DNA of 64,000 nucleotides, taken from NCBI GenBank assembly GCA_964019055.1, contig OZ025218.1, positions 3,866,169 to 3,930,168 of the forward strand. Reading direction: 5' to 3'. Both the position numbers and the translations under genes were made by a program. Shown here in pieces: positions 15,001-30,559 of the stretch (its first letter is position 1; each line of letters starts with the position of its first letter). Below the pieces are notes generated by a model, which was given only the letters and a program-made list of their open reading frames with translations, had not been told where the DNA came from and ran no database searches. The DNA is from Anthopleura xanthogrammica. Taxonomy: Eukaryota > Cnidaria > Anthozoa > Actiniaria > Actiniidae.

Positions 15001-16700
15001 ATTTTGTAAGATATCGAGGAATTAAAACTCTAGCTCCATACATTTTCTGTTAATTTGAGAACTGTAAGTATAGGATTACTCCGTAAGAATAACGCCGCTA
15101 ATACGCATGTCCGTTCGAAATTTCTGGCAATGGCAATGATAATCGATTATCTTTATCAAAGCGCATTTCAGAACTAACATGATAAATTAATATTACTAAA
15201 GAAGAAAGCATTTTAAATTTGACTTGGCTTATCATGAAGTATACTAAAATATCTGCATTCCTTTATAGATTCTATTACCGGTTATCCAGGTAAAGTATGT
15301 CTCATTTTTATTTTTTTTTGTTTTACTAAGTACTCTTTTCCTTTGCCTATATAATGAGTGCAGTTGCTACAAGAAATTAAAACGGCAGGAATTCGTGTAT
15401 ATAGGAAGCCTTAGAAAGAAATGCTCTGAACAAATTCCCGGGTACCGTTGACAGTGAGCATCGCATGCGCCCTAAGCAGATTGTTGAAGCTTGTACCCAG
15501 AGCACAATGAAGGGATAAACACAAGATTAATGATAAAGTGTTTGTTCTCTTTTTATCAGCGCTCATTTGAATAATTTCTCGTGTAAAATTTTCATTTATG
15601 TCAATAGGCTAAATAGCTCAATTCGGAATTATAGCCGTGAATAGATATATGAGAGATAACAAAAACAAATAAACAAACAGTAAATTGTCATGTATGAGAT
15701 AGTTAGGATATGCACTTAAAAATTGTCTCAACATTGAACAATATTTGAACAATATTTAAAACTAGTACGAATGCGACACTTCTCTTATCATTCTTTTCAG
15801 GTCCCGGCAGTGGACACCACTTACAACTCGAAATCAAGATATTTGATTGTTTGCGGTTTTGGTACATTTTAGAAGATTCAAAGAATTACGGAGGGCCGGA
15901 GGGAAGTGCGAATGAAATACGTTTTGAAATCAAGTTTCTAGAAAGAAAGGATATTAAAAAACGTATGTAATAATCAAGTAAGAAGAAAAATAATCTCAAC
16001 ATAGGTCAACAATTCTCCATCCATCCATCCATCCATCCATCCATCCATCCATCCATCCATCCATCCATCCATCCATCCATCCATCCATCCATCCATCCAT
16101 CCATCCGTCCGTCCGTCCGTCCGTCCGTCCGTCAGTCCGTCCGTCCGTCCGTCCGTCCGTCCATCCATCCATCCATCATTTTAGAAATCATCGGCAATCC
16201 TTGTATTGTTGTTTATTATCTTGACAGGGATGATGGTGTTTGGTCAAATAAGTGAATTAGGATGGCGCTATGTCCAGGTACCATTGATGGAGCTTTCGCA
16301 TTCATTCGAGGTAATCTTTAAATGTTACTGCGATTTTCATAATTACGCGGACACCGAAGTTACGAGTGCCCTGTTGGAATTTGCTTTTTTGCTGCCGCAA
16401 GTCAAAAATATAAAAGGTACCGACTGATTATCATTGATTGATGGAAGCGAAAACGCCGTTTTGCACGTTGGTATTTGAACTTCACTGTCCGCGTAATTAT
16501 GAAAATCGCAGTAAGTGTAAAATTTGGAAAGGATAGGTAGTGGGAGGCTAACCTATAATGCGACCGAGTAGAGGAAACTGAGAAACTAATCAAAATTGCG
16601 CTTGATAGAAACGAATTGAAAACTGGGTGCTATTCTGCAACTTGGAGAATTGGCAAAGCATTCAGTCGTCAGTCTGCGAATTAAAGTGGTTGAATTAAAC

Positions 16701-16767
<67 letters not shown>

Positions 16768-19610
16768 TATTATTATTATTATTATTATTATTAAAGTATG
16801 TGGGTAGACATGATTCGGTTTCACTATTTAATGGTGAATTGAGAGCAAAAACATCAAAGTTCTATACTTTAGAATTCCGGTTTTAACCCCCTCCCTCACC
16901 CCACCACAAATTATTAGCCCATTCGTCTGCTAACTGGAATTCCCTCCTGGTTATAAGCACTTCTTTCTGGTTATAATTCCAATCAATTGGGTAATTTATC
17001 TAGTAGGGGACCCTGTTCCTGTGCCCTAGGGCGAATTGTTAAATAAATAAACAAACAAATAAATTAATAAAATGAAGGAAGGAATGAATGAAGGAATTTT
17101 TTTTTAATGTTACACGGCTTTATTGGGTAACAACGAAGAAAAGAAAGGAAAAAATGATATTACATAGCAAAAATAAAAAAAAGTTGCATTTTACAATTGC
17201 ATTTAAAAGGTGTGTTTTGACAAAATTGTATCTCAAATGCTTCATTGAAGATATTCTTATCTACAATCAAGTCAAATCACAGGTAAAATTGTTTAACATT
17301 TTGCGAGGATGAAGGTTTTTTTTTATTTTGCAGATTTTAACTGTTGTGATTATTATTCGTATCGAAACGAAATTTACAATTCGTGCAGGTATAAAAGGCT
17401 TGTCCTTTATTGGCATGCGATGTGAAAGTATTCCATGGGCTTCAAATGAAGGTATTTTCTTCCGTTAACATTTCCTTTTTCTTTTATGTGTACAAGATTT
17501 ATATATTTTCTTATTTAAACGTTGTAGATAACCTAGCGAACAAGACTAAGCATCTCGGTTGTTTCAAAGATCCGACCAATTCGACGAAAGGCCATTTTCC
17601 ATCGCTAGAAAGCATTGATTTTCTCTTAACTGGAAGCTACAAAAAACGAACAGATGCCGTTTTAAAATGTGCAAGAGCTGCATACAGACGAGGGTTTGAT
17701 GTTTTTGCTCTTAAAAAAGGCGGGAAATGTTTAGCGAGCCTTTCATCAGCAGACCACGTGTATTCTAGATATGGTGCAAGCAATGGATGTGGTCAATCTG
17801 GAAAAGGAGGGATGTCAGCAAACGATGTTTACGTAATAAAACGTACGGAATCTAGATATTTATAACGTGCAAATAGATTGGCATTGTTGAAGTGCGATAC
17901 TATTAGATTTACGCTCTGTGTTACATCTTTGACAATTTTGCGATATATAGAGATTATTCATGGAAAGTGCGCGCGTACGGTTTTTATTCACAAGTTGTGA
18001 AGTATCATAAAACGAACAAGCGAGTCTTCTCTTATATATACACCGAATCCCTAAAACTTTGACATTTTTGCGATATATATACATATATATGAAGAATAGC
18101 TATTTTAGTCATTTTTCAACAAACATTTGTTACCAAGTTGTTCTAGAATACCTAATGAGGCTTTTTAACATGTTTGTAGTTGATTTGCTCCTTGTTTAGT
18201 GTCTATTTTTCGACAAAAAAAGCACTCAAACATATATGTATATATATCGCAAAAGTGTCAAAGTTTTAGGGATTCGGTGTATATATATACAGCCTTTTGC
18301 AAAAATTATGGCCTTTTCAAAAATATGTACAAGTATATCAAAAGCGCATCAGAAATTATGGGATATCATTCCTGATATTTTTTTCAGAAAGCCCTAGTGA
18401 TAGGCAACCCGAAAAAAATATCAGTGATGATATCCCATACTTTCTGATATACTTTTGATATACTTGTATATATACTTGAAACGGCCATAATTTTTGCAAA
18501 AGGCTGCGGTATATATATATATATATATATATAAATTGTGGATTGAAGATAAATAGAGGATATTACATGGGCGCGCGGGGATACGAATTTTATCTTCGAG
18601 TGTTGATATTATCTCTCACGAGTGAGCGCAGCGAACGAGTGAGAGATAATATCAGCACAAGAAGATAAAATTCGTATTTCCAAGCGGCCATGTAATGTTC
18701 TGTTTATTATACGAAATCTTCAATGAAAAATAATGGAGAATTTGACTTTGGTCGAAATTTGACACCACAAGTGTTGATATAAATCGTATCCCCACTGGCC
18801 ACTGGTGGGAGTGGGGATATCAATTTTATCATTTTGATGTCACTCAATATCACACTCTATTTCATATAATAAATAATGGTAATTGAACTAAGTGGAGTGC
18901 AATTTGGTCTGATATCAAACGCGCGATAACAAAATCACACGACCGCGTAGCGGGAGTGTGATTTGTAATCGCAAGTTTGATATCAGACCAAAATTGCACG
19001 ACATGAAGTTCAATTATCACTTTATTATATCCATTTGGAAATCATATTAGATAGACACTAAATTTGTGATAAGTACAAAAGTATTTATTAATAAGTAGCT
19101 GTTAAAATCATCCATTTTGTTTCTTTTTGTAACAAAAAATTGCAGTCTAACTTGAAAAAAGCTACATTTTATGTTCCTTATTTGCTGTAATCTGATTGGC
19201 TGATTACATACAATCCTGTAATCTGATTGGTTACCTTTTCTAGTGTTGCATTGTGATTGGCTGACCAAAAGATGCGATTCGGACTCAAAATAGTGCGATT
19301 CGTGCTTGAATCAATCTACTGAGAGCCAATCAGATTACAGGATTTGCTAGTGATTTCAAAATGGATATAATAAATATATATATATATATATATATACAGC
19401 TTTTTGCAAAAATTATGGCCGGTTCAAGTATATATACAAGTATATCAAAAGTATATCAGAAATTATGGGATATCATTCCTGATATTTTTTTCAGAAAGCC
19501 CTAGTGATAGGCAACCCGAAAAAAATATCAGCGATGATATCCCATAATTTCTGATATACTTTTGATATACTTGTATATATACATGAAACGGCCATAATTT
19601 TTGCAAAAGG

Positions 19611-19656
<46 letters not shown>

Positions 19657-20504
19657 TTTGTTAACATAAAAAGGGTGTAGCTTACTAAGCCCCTTTTCTT
19701 GTGTAGAAATCTATTGCAAACTAGAATTTACGATAAGAATCAAGATTTCCAGTTTTCAAAAATGCCAATACACTCTTTTAGATTTCTAATACCCTTTTTG
19801 CTTTGACAAACTTCATGATGTTAAAACTGACGTGCTTGAAGATCTAGCATTTCCTTTGAAAGTCACTCATTCTTGCTGTCTTCGATAGCAGTGCGACTCT
19901 CAACATTGCGTCTACTCACCAGAGTTAAGCCAAGTTAGTAGCAAACTGCGACCATGCAGAATGACTTGGATATCAGGTCGGGCCTTGCGACATTCCGTCA
20001 TGGCTCTATTATTATTATCACCAACCTGAGTGTATAAAAAACATTACAGTTAGCAAATATTTTGACCATGATAAAGAGCGAAAATTCTAGACAAAAGCGA
20101 GCCACCTAACACCATGAGATTTGTTAACATAAAAAGGGTGTAGCTTACTAAGCCCCTTTTCTTGTGTAGAAATCTATTGCAAACTAGAATTTACGATAAG
20201 AATCAAGATTTCCAGTTTTCAAAAATGCCAATACACTCTTTTAGATTTCTAATACCCTTTTTGCTTTGACAAACTTCATATATATATATATACAGCGATA
20301 TGCAGAAATTCTGATCCTCTTGATATATATACAAGTATATCAAAAGTGTATCAGAAATTATGGGATATCATCGCTGATATTTTTTTCGAGTTGCCTATCA
20401 CTAGGGCTTTCTGAAAAAAATATCAGAGATGATATCCTATAATTTCTTATATACTTTTGATATACTTGTATATATATCAAGAGGATCATAATTTCTGCAC
20501 ATCA

Positions 20505-20542
<38 letters not shown>

Positions 20543-23500
20543 TCGATTGCAGAAACGTTGTAGTATACATTTATACATATATATATACAAATATCTAATT
20601 AGATGCAAAAATGGAAAACGTCCTAAAATATGATCGTGTATATGTTGAAAGTTAGCTAAAACACTTTTATGCTTTGCTTTGATGCAAGACATGTCAAATC
20701 ATAAGGTTTTGAAGTATCAGATATTAATAAATTTTATTTATTTATATATTTTCACTTTTAAAGCCTGAAAACTCTCTAATATAAATTTAATAATATATAA
20801 TAGCGCTCAAATCATATTTTTCAAGTTCCTTATTGACAAAACTTCTTGAAAAATATTATTTTGTGAGATATGCATCAATGGGTACAGAGTATCTAATTTT
20901 TTTCGTGTTTTTGCATCTCATTAGGTATTTGTATATTAGTATAAATGTATACTACAACGTTTCTGCAATGGAGTGTATTTATATTTATAACCCAACGATG
21001 AATTTTCGCGCGCTGTCATTGGTTCAAATGGGTCACGTGCAGGACGGGTATCAGGCGATATCCCCCGTCCGAAGTGATATTCGTCCAGCAGAAGGTAAAA
21101 ACGTTAAAAAAGAAAAGAAAAAACACGGTAAACAAAGAAACTCGGTTTTTACAAACAAGTCAGAATAAAATACAAATACTGGTTGAGAAAACTACGCCAG
21201 GAAACACGAAAAAATCAACAAAATATACTGTAAATGTCTTCAATGGTAAGCATCCATGTTTCGTGAATGAAGTTTTTGGTTTGTTTTCGAAATTGTTTTT
21301 ATAAACTACTAAAAACCAACAAACAATTCGACAACAAATGTCAAACAATAGAATAGTTCAATGTCAAACAGCTTTCATTTACCAAAATAATTGTTTTTAT
21401 ATCCAGCTTGGAGACGAGAGAGAATTATTTTATGAAAACTCTGGAGATGACGAGTCGATGCAGTTTGCTGAATTCATTTCAGTGAAGTCGTTGGGTTATA
21501 AAATAAATAAACCCCCTCTGGCTCACTGGAATATCAGTTGATAATGTCCTTGGATGAGAAATGGTCCTCAAAATATCACATTTACCCTCGAAGCTTCGCT
21601 TCTCGGCCAAATGTTCTTTTTTTGGACCATTTCTCATCCTCGGACATTATCAGCCGATATCCCAGCCGCCAGGAGGGGTTTATTTACTAAATATATGAAA
21701 TATAGAAAATCAGCTACAAACATAATAAAAAGCCTCATTAGGTATTCTAGAACAACTTGGTAACAAATGTTTGTTGAAAAATGACTAAAATAGCTATCCT
21801 TCATACATATGTATATATATCCCAAACAGGTCAAAGTTTTAGAGATTAGGTGACTGTTTTCTATTGAATTTTGTTGCCAACACACGAAAAAAAATATAAT
21901 CAATTAAAAATCCGTACTTAAGCAGAGCTGATGAGATAATTGATCCTGATTTAGGCCTTAATTCATATTTACATTCTAGCTAGCTCTAATGTTATTTGTT
22001 TGATATTCAAGGAACCTGCCCAGTGAATGATGCTATGTGTGAGTGGAGGAAAAATGGCACTCAGTTAATTGAAAAAGAAAGAATGAAGAATTTCGCGGAC
22101 TTTGTGAAAACAAAATCAACATACATTCCTGGTAGGTGAAAAAACAAAAAGCATTGAAATCATTGATCAATAAATCACCACTGTTTTTTTTTTTTATTGC
22201 TATGCCCTGCCGATCGAGACGATATATAGTAGCGACAGGGCATTCGAGCAATAGACTATCGTCAAGTACCTTTACATACTCCAGCGAGCTCTCGGCATGA
22301 TACAGAAAGTTTGATTCAGTGTTGTTTTGCCTTTTCACAAGCTTTTAATAAGCTGTGGTGACCTGGCAGAGCCTTGACATGCAAAGCAAACGAGTTTCAA
22401 TTGTCTTTTTTTCCTCAGTAACAGTGCAGCTGCTGAAAGGAGTCCTCGTTTCGTCAGAAGGAATATTTGACCTGCAACAAGGATTCACTATCTGTTTCTG
22501 GGTGAAGTGTCATCATCCTGGATTCTCAATAACGCTCATGGCTACAGCCAAAAATATCCCAATACACATCGAACAAGAACACTGCCAGCTTCTCTTCATG
22601 CTTCTCGGCCAAACTTCGTAAGTGTCTTTTGGTAGTTTGAAAACAATGTCGGAAATGTTTGCTGGGTGATAAAAAATTGATACGGCTAAAAGTTGCAATT
22701 ATGCAGTGTTTTTGTATCCATTTCAATGAAAAATGGACTATTTCTCTTTACCTTATCATTACAATGTTTTCCCCATTTAGATCACCTGTCATTGCCCTGA
22801 GAATGAGATTCTTTGCAGTTTTGGAGTTGTGAAGGATGGTTGCTACAACTTAAGTGCGATTAATTCGTACCGGAATCAGTTGAAACGTTACTAAATTCAT
22901 ATTTTGCATTAATGACTCTCATTATTTCTACGCATGAGTTTAGTGCATGCGGGCTCATCGAGATGACGTCGTTCAAAATATCAAGAAAAAAGTTTTTCAC
23001 TGCTGAGCCCTATTTTTCATTTCGTTTTTTGAAAATACTTGAAATGACATTTCATCTTTCAAATGTTTAACATAAAGTTTAAACGCTTAGCAATTATTGG
23101 GTACATTTCTAAAGTTCTGTGAAAAAATAGAATGCATTTATTGTTCAGTAACATATGACTTCTTTTTGACAGCTTTTCATGTTTGCGTTGTTTGCGCGTT
23201 TTTACATGGCCATGCGCGTTATTACGTGGTTTGATTAGGTTGTCTACAATATAATTGTTTCAAAATTCCAGAATACTTTATATATTTATAGGAGTGCTGA
23301 ACATTGTACCTGTAATGGCATGTGGAACCATTTATGTTTTACGTGGAGATCTCTTTCTGGCGCATGGGAAATATATATCAATGGGCAGTTGAACAGCTTT
23401 GGTAGAGCATGGAATCGAGGAAAGATTTTACCTGGTATGTACGATACTATAATCATTATATTATGCAAATTGTTTCTGAGGAGTAAACGAGTCGTGTCTC

Positions 23501-26500
23501 AAAAGCGATATACGATTTCGATTTTGACTTTGTTGACGAATAAATTATTGCAGCTTTTGAGGCTGAAAACAAAGAAAATACTAAAACGCTAAGTGAGCAG
23601 GAATGAATCGACGATATAGTTGAAAAGTTTAACAATAACGAGGAATAAATTTGTTGAATGATAAACCGCTCGAACATTTGTAATATAAGATTTGTAAGAG
23701 ATAAAGGTTTTTTTCAAATATTTGGCTGTTTTCTTTAGCTTTTCATTAGCTGAATTTTTTCCCTGCTGGCAGTGTCTCTTCATTTTTATTTTTATTCTTC
23801 TGGATCGGCAGTCGCGTTGAAAAGGAGACTCTTCCCCCAGTATTTTTTCAGATGAAATTATCATTGCTAGATTATACTTTTCTGTCTTATTTATGTTTTT
23901 TATATTTTTATATTTTTTATATTTTTGTCATTTTGTCATCAAGCCTGCTGATTGATCATAGCTGCACACTGCAGAGACTGCCTTGCTTCCTGTTTCACCC
24001 CTTCTAACAAACCCCAGAAACTGTAATGTTCTCTTTCCTCCATGCTCTTTATCACCGATGTCCCATCTATAGCCACACCCTCCTCGTCGATCACATGCTC
24101 CCCCTTGACATGCACAGTGGAACACTTTGTAGGATTCCATTGAAGTCCTATGTCCTCCATAGCCTCCTAGTTGACTTGAGCACTCTGTTCAGTTTGGTAT
24201 GGGACGCAGCAAATACCTTCAGGTCATCTATGTAGAGCAAGTGTCTCGCCGAAGTACTTACAGGTCTACAAAGTCGGTACCCCTCTGTTGCACTAAGCTT
24301 CCATGCCACCGGGTTAATGCACAACGCGAACAGGCGAGGATATAGGGCGTCACCTTGAGGCAAGCCCCTGGTGAACCTTATAGGCTCAGACTCTTCGTGA
24401 CCACGCCTTGTCTTGGCGAACACTCGAGTGCTCCAGCATTCACATAAGTTCTTCATCACTCTGCATAACCAGCTTGGAAATCTGTGAATACTCATCATCT
24501 ATACAAGCCACTCCTCATCGACCGAGTCATACACCTTTTTCACATCAACCCAGGCCATACTGATGTTACGCTTACCTCTACGAAAATCCTGCGTGACCGC
24601 CCGATCAATTAGGAGATTGTCCATAGTCCCACTGCATCCGAGTTTTTGCTCTATCTCCTAAAGTCGTCTTAGATTTAATAGATGGAACACTAAGCAATAA
24701 ACTATCAGCAGACCTGAGATTGTACGTAGACGACTTAATAACCACAAGATCACTAATGTACTTAGGCGCGAGCCCATAGATAGCTTTAATGATAATGTTG
24801 GTTTGCGTATGATGATGGAATATGAGCAAAATGATCTTTAAATTAATACGAGATCTTATCGGCAACCAGTGCAGGTCACGCAAAATAGGAGTGATATGGC
24901 AAAATCTAGGTACCTTATAGATAATTCTAGCAGCTAAATTTAATACGCGTTGTAACTTATTCAGCTGGCAATCAGGTAAACCATAAAACAAGCTGTTGCA
25001 ATAGTCAACATGGCTTGTGACGAAAGACCTAATGAAGATTTGTTATGTATTTGGTCTCTCACTCAGTTGTTATCCTTTCTATTGTTTTAGTTTTAAAACG
25101 GATTACATTGAAAAGCCATAAATCGGACCTCAAAGCATCAAATGACCCGCTCTCATTCACTGGACTCAACATTTGGAAAAAAAATTTTCCTCCTGAGGAA
25201 ATACTGCGCATGTCATATGGATGCGGAGTGGAAGGAGCTAGTGGTGACGTCATATCTTGGGAGACCTTGACAAATGCACTGACAGGGAACTACATGATCA
25301 AAAATCATGTTGACTGTCTCTTTGAAAAAGGTATAGTAGCAAAACTTGAACCTAAAAGATGGAAAAGTTAATGACTGAGCAATGCAATAAACTACATTTC
25401 TATATATACTCGGGGTTTGTGAGCCAGGATATTACCACAGGCAGCCCAAGCAATGCCCTTGAAGACGCCCGTGCGTATGGTTTTCATAGGAATTTGAAAT
25501 TCGGAAAAAAAATACAAAAAGCTCAATAAATATTTATTAGTTAAACACATTTTTTTAAATAACGTCTCGTATGACTCTCTAATTAATCAATCTCTCACAG
25601 AAGAAAAAAGCGTTTCTCGCATTTTTCTGATTTGTGGTCTTACCTGTTTTAAAATGAGAGAACAAGGCTGCCGACTGTCGAAACCAACGGCAAAACTTCT
25701 AAGCTCGTGAAATCATCTAAAATCAATTCGGTCACCCTTGAAAGTTCACAGAAACAACGTAATAATTTTTCCAGCCCAACTGTACAAAAGAAAACATGAG
25801 AAATTACAATAAATTACATCAAACAAACAGATTTGTGCTCATAAACTTTGACTTTCTTCAACTTTCTTTCCAATCCTGACTCACCTGTCAAACCTGTTTT
25901 CCAAACTCACCTCTGATTGGTCAAGAGAGTTGAAACTAACAAAAACATTCCCAAGAGGGAGGAAGAGAAGTGCCAAGCAGATCAACCAATCTCTGTTTAG
26001 GCATTGTGTACGTGTTTTATTTTATTTTATTTATTTATTTATTTTTTATTATTTTTGTATATTATTTTGTTCGTTTTTAATTCAATTTATTTTGCTATTT
26101 CATTATATCTCTAGAGTACCACCAAGTTTTTTTTTGCGAGAAAAATACGAAAAGTTGTTTGTTCGAAAAACGAGAGTGAAAATTAAAAGGTCGAGAAAGT
26201 TCTATCTTTCTTTCACTTGTAGTTATTGTGATGACCAGTTTTTGACGTGTGCTACTGGTTTTTCCCAGAGCTATGATCGTAAACGTTTCTCGTTAGCTGA
26301 TCTGATACGAGGAATTTCCTTGGCACTTCCCTTCCTCCTCATGGGAATTTTTTTGGGTTTTTGAGGAGTCGGACCCATTATTCATACTGAGGTCTTTAAG
26401 CCACCATATTATCAGATTAGTAGTCCATGAATTAGTAGTTCATTAGTAGTAAGTATCCATCTCGCAAACTGGGTCTGTAGTACAACATATTCTCATACGT

Positions 26501-29500
26501 GGAGCACATTGCTAACGAAGAGCGTAAATCATGCATATATTTCGTTCACACACCACGACTGTTCTATCATGCAGCGTATCTGGCATTCAAAAGTAATCAT
26601 CAAACAAAATACAACAAAACTAAACAAATAAACAAACAAAATGTTTGAAAAATCGCCTTTTTTTTCAATTTATAGACGTACTCTCTATGAATTCCTCATT
26701 AACCATGAATGGTACGGCTGAGTTGACTCGGTGGTTCAATCGGTCCACTACAGGAAAACCAAAGTGCTTGAGGTTTCTTTACATGATGTTTGGAACAGGC
26801 TCACTGTCATTAAAGGTTTTACGGAAAATTCCAGTATTTGGGGATAAAGTGATATGGATGGATGACAATGCTACTAAACCAATGTGGAAAAAAGGGGAAG
26901 TTTCCTTAGGGACGGTAACAAAGTATAAGGTATTGAAAATATCCCTTCTTTATCATTAACATTACCATTGTTTTCATTGCAAAACCAACAAATATTACGG
27001 CTTCGGCAGATAACATGGCCTTGGTCTTGATAATTTACGATATCATGCTCAAACTGATCCAATAATTTATAATTGTTTTATTATACATTTTGTAAACTAA
27101 GAATAAAGATTTGATTCTGCTTTCGAAAAAATAAATAAACGTATTTCAATTTCCATTGTGACCTTGAGTGAACTCGGCATCAGTGATAAATGTATTATCT
27201 GTAGGTAAAACCTACAGATAATAAATTTATCATGTCGAGTTCCCACGATATCAAGGATTGGCTGAGGTCTCTCGATCAATCAGAAGCGAGATAGTGAGTA
27301 AAATGTAAATAGAATTCATTAGAATACGTAAAGCTACCAAGGAACCGTGGGAAGCAAAAGGTATATGGGGACGATTTCGCGTAGCAATCAAAACGATGGT
27401 AAGTCCCTTTTAGCGGAGCTCCCGCGCGGAGCACCATACATAAGAAAAAATGGTAACCCATGGAGTTGATTTTTCATGGCTTGATTGCGCAATAACCTGT
27501 ACCACCACAGGTTTCCCGAGCGCTTTGCTTACACGCAAGTGCACAGAAAACATCGCAATAATTTAGTCAAAGGTGGATCATGAAGTTTTTTTTCATTTTC
27601 TTATTTTTTCAAAGCGAAAAGTACGTTTTGATCGAATTCATGTCTGTCTTAAAATGAACGAAAACAATTTTTCGACTTTAGCGACTCACAAAATTGACTC
27701 GCTAAAGAAGATTTAGCGAAAGAAGATAGCTTACGAAGGATCTTTATGATTGGAACCTCAGTCTGAGAAAAAGTAGCCTGTAGACCAGAAAAACCTGAAT
27801 ACACTGCAAGAATAATCTTTCAGCTCCGTAGAAAACACTTCATAGAAGGTACATTCATTGATGTTAAATAGGATTTCGTAAAGAAGTCGACAAAATATGT
27901 GTAAACTAACTGCAGAAACTCTCGGCAAAGCCGTTGATTCGGCAAACATTGACAGAAAAACTTGGATAGTTGTTTGTTGTCAGTTTTACTGCATTTGACC
28001 TTTTTCATCTTTTTCTTCATTACTTATAAACCAGAAAAGCGATATTTGAAGCTTAAATTGTTGTTTTTGATGCATTTCAAGGAAAAAAGGCTAAATTTGC
28101 CAATGACGTACGTTTTATTTGAAAATAATATTTGACGGCCAGCAAGCTAAAAAAGCCTCAAGCGAAAGATTCTGATTTCAAAACAAAATATATTATATTC
28201 CATATGTATAGTTTTGAAATTTCTATATATAATTTCTTTTAATGTTGAATGAAATATGAAAAAGGAATACATATTACAGCAAATATTCGCCTTTTTGGGG
28301 GCTTTTCCAGCTAGTACTATTAGACAATCGCAAAATGAGCTTATAAGAAACTTCATCTAGTTTGTGTAATTAATATGGACATGCTCTATATTGTAAGATA
28401 TTTCGCTAGCTAGATAAGCTTATATGGAATAAGAATAAATTCATAAGAACATTTTCAAAGACCAATTCATAACAAAGACGATGAATTAATATTTTGCATT
28501 AATGAATCTGTGAAGTATAATATTTTTCGACAACGTTTGATGTAGTTCAATTTCCAAATAAAATCCTTTGTTCTATACATCCTATTTTCTATAATCTATA
28601 ATTATTTTTCTTCGAACTGAAAACGTTTTCTGACGTTTTTGAAGGCTTAAAATATTGGTTTTTCTTTCATTTTTTTCTTCTTGCAAAATCACAAGAAGAG
28701 CTGGTCACGCTGTTTCGTAACGCGCCCCGTTACACGCTTGTCACGTATTTAGCACTACATACCTTATTATGCACCTTTCCATAGTCTTCCCACAATCCCT
28801 TATGATCCGAGCATGAGGTCGAGGTCAGGGTAAAATTTGCATAAAAATGTATAAAATATATGCAAATTTTACCCTGACCTCAAGCTCGCGCTGGGATCAT
28901 AAGGTTGTGTGGGAAGACTACGGAAAGGAGCATAGGAAATTAACGCGAATTTCAAAAAATCGCGTTAATTTAAGTCGTGTTAATTTCTTTTAATGTTCAT
29001 TTCCATATCATGGAAATGGAACGTTAATTTTCACGATATCAATTTCTAGTAATTTTATCTTTAATCTACTTTTGAAAAATTATTTATTTTAAAACTGAAC
29101 ATTACAGCTAGTCACTTAATAACAACAACATTTCAGTTCAAACATAAATTGTATCCTCAACCATAAATTGACATTTATTTTGCCAAGCTTTCGGGCTTAA
29201 TTGCCCATCCTCAGGGCTAAATGTAACAAACAACGACAGTTACAATCAACTGCTTAACTCACGCTCATCGCGCAATCAAGTTTTTGTTTTGTTTTTGTCG
29301 GAATTCATATTTTCGTTTTTCATTCTACAAGCTCTTAATTTTCCCTTTCAGATGAGTCATCTTTATGTCCATCGCGTTAATTTCATTAAATGGAAATTTT
29401 GGCTTCTCTTTCGCGTTAATTTTTCTTCATTTGAAAGTATTTTTGCCCTCAATTCGCGTTAATTTAAGTTCTAATTTCTAATACTTTAATTTCGTGGAGC

Positions 29501-30483
29501 GTTAATTTCCGATTATAAGGTATGCTATTCCTTGGGAGCTCCGCTTTTAGGCAGTGCTTAAATTTGTATATTTCATTCATTTTTCTTCTCATTTTTTTTT
29601 TTTGTACTGCAAATGTAAATGTAAACTGAGCTGATGGTGAGTGCAGATTTGGTGTTACTAAAACTAGTTAAAGGGTAATGGCCGTTGCAATACGGATGCA
29701 CAAACTTGGACACTTTAACAATCAACAAATCACGATGATATGTAGAGTGTGAAAACGTAGCCAATCAGAAGAGAACAATATCAGTATTATGTTTATTAAC
29801 GTTCGACCTACATTTTGATTGGTCAAATTAGTGATATTGTAATCATCAATATCACTAAGTAACATAGTAACGACAGGCAGTGAACATAACTAACTCTACA
29901 CATTGAGATTTTCAACAGTCTTATTTAGAAACCTGTTACTATTGTTATAGGTAACCGTCAGAGGCCAATTTAGGACGAATCCCTTGGGATTCATAGTCAT
30001 TGGGAGCTTATCATTTACAGATGGATACTGTGAAAGTGTACAACAATATGCTCTAAAAGGTAGACATTTATCATCAGCATCATCATCATCATCATCATCA
30101 TTGCTGTTATCTTTATTACCATTACACCTGAAGGATAATCCTCATTATAATTTGTCAATTTGTCAAGTCGGATGCTTGAGGATAATCATAATTCAAAAAT
30201 ATATGTGAATATCGTCCTTTTATCTGTTTTCACGACAACCTTAATTGGTTTAATATATATATATATATACAGCTTTTTGCAAAAATTATGGCCGCTTCAA
30301 GTATATATACAAGTATATCAAAAATGCATCAGAAATTATGGGATGTCATTCCTGATATTTTTTTCAGAAAGCTCTAGTGATAGGCAACACGAAAACAATA
30401 TCAGCGATAATATCCCATAATTTCTGATATACTTTTGATATACTTCTATATATGCTTGAAACGGCCATAATTTTTGCAAAAAG

Positions 30484-30559
<76 letters not shown>

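Noticed and set aside
21406..21500. Possible exon encoding [16 protein letters not shown]
   Set aside because: Entered in phase 1 it hits a stop quickly, so it cannot link exons 16 and 17, and it runs into a palindromic MITE.
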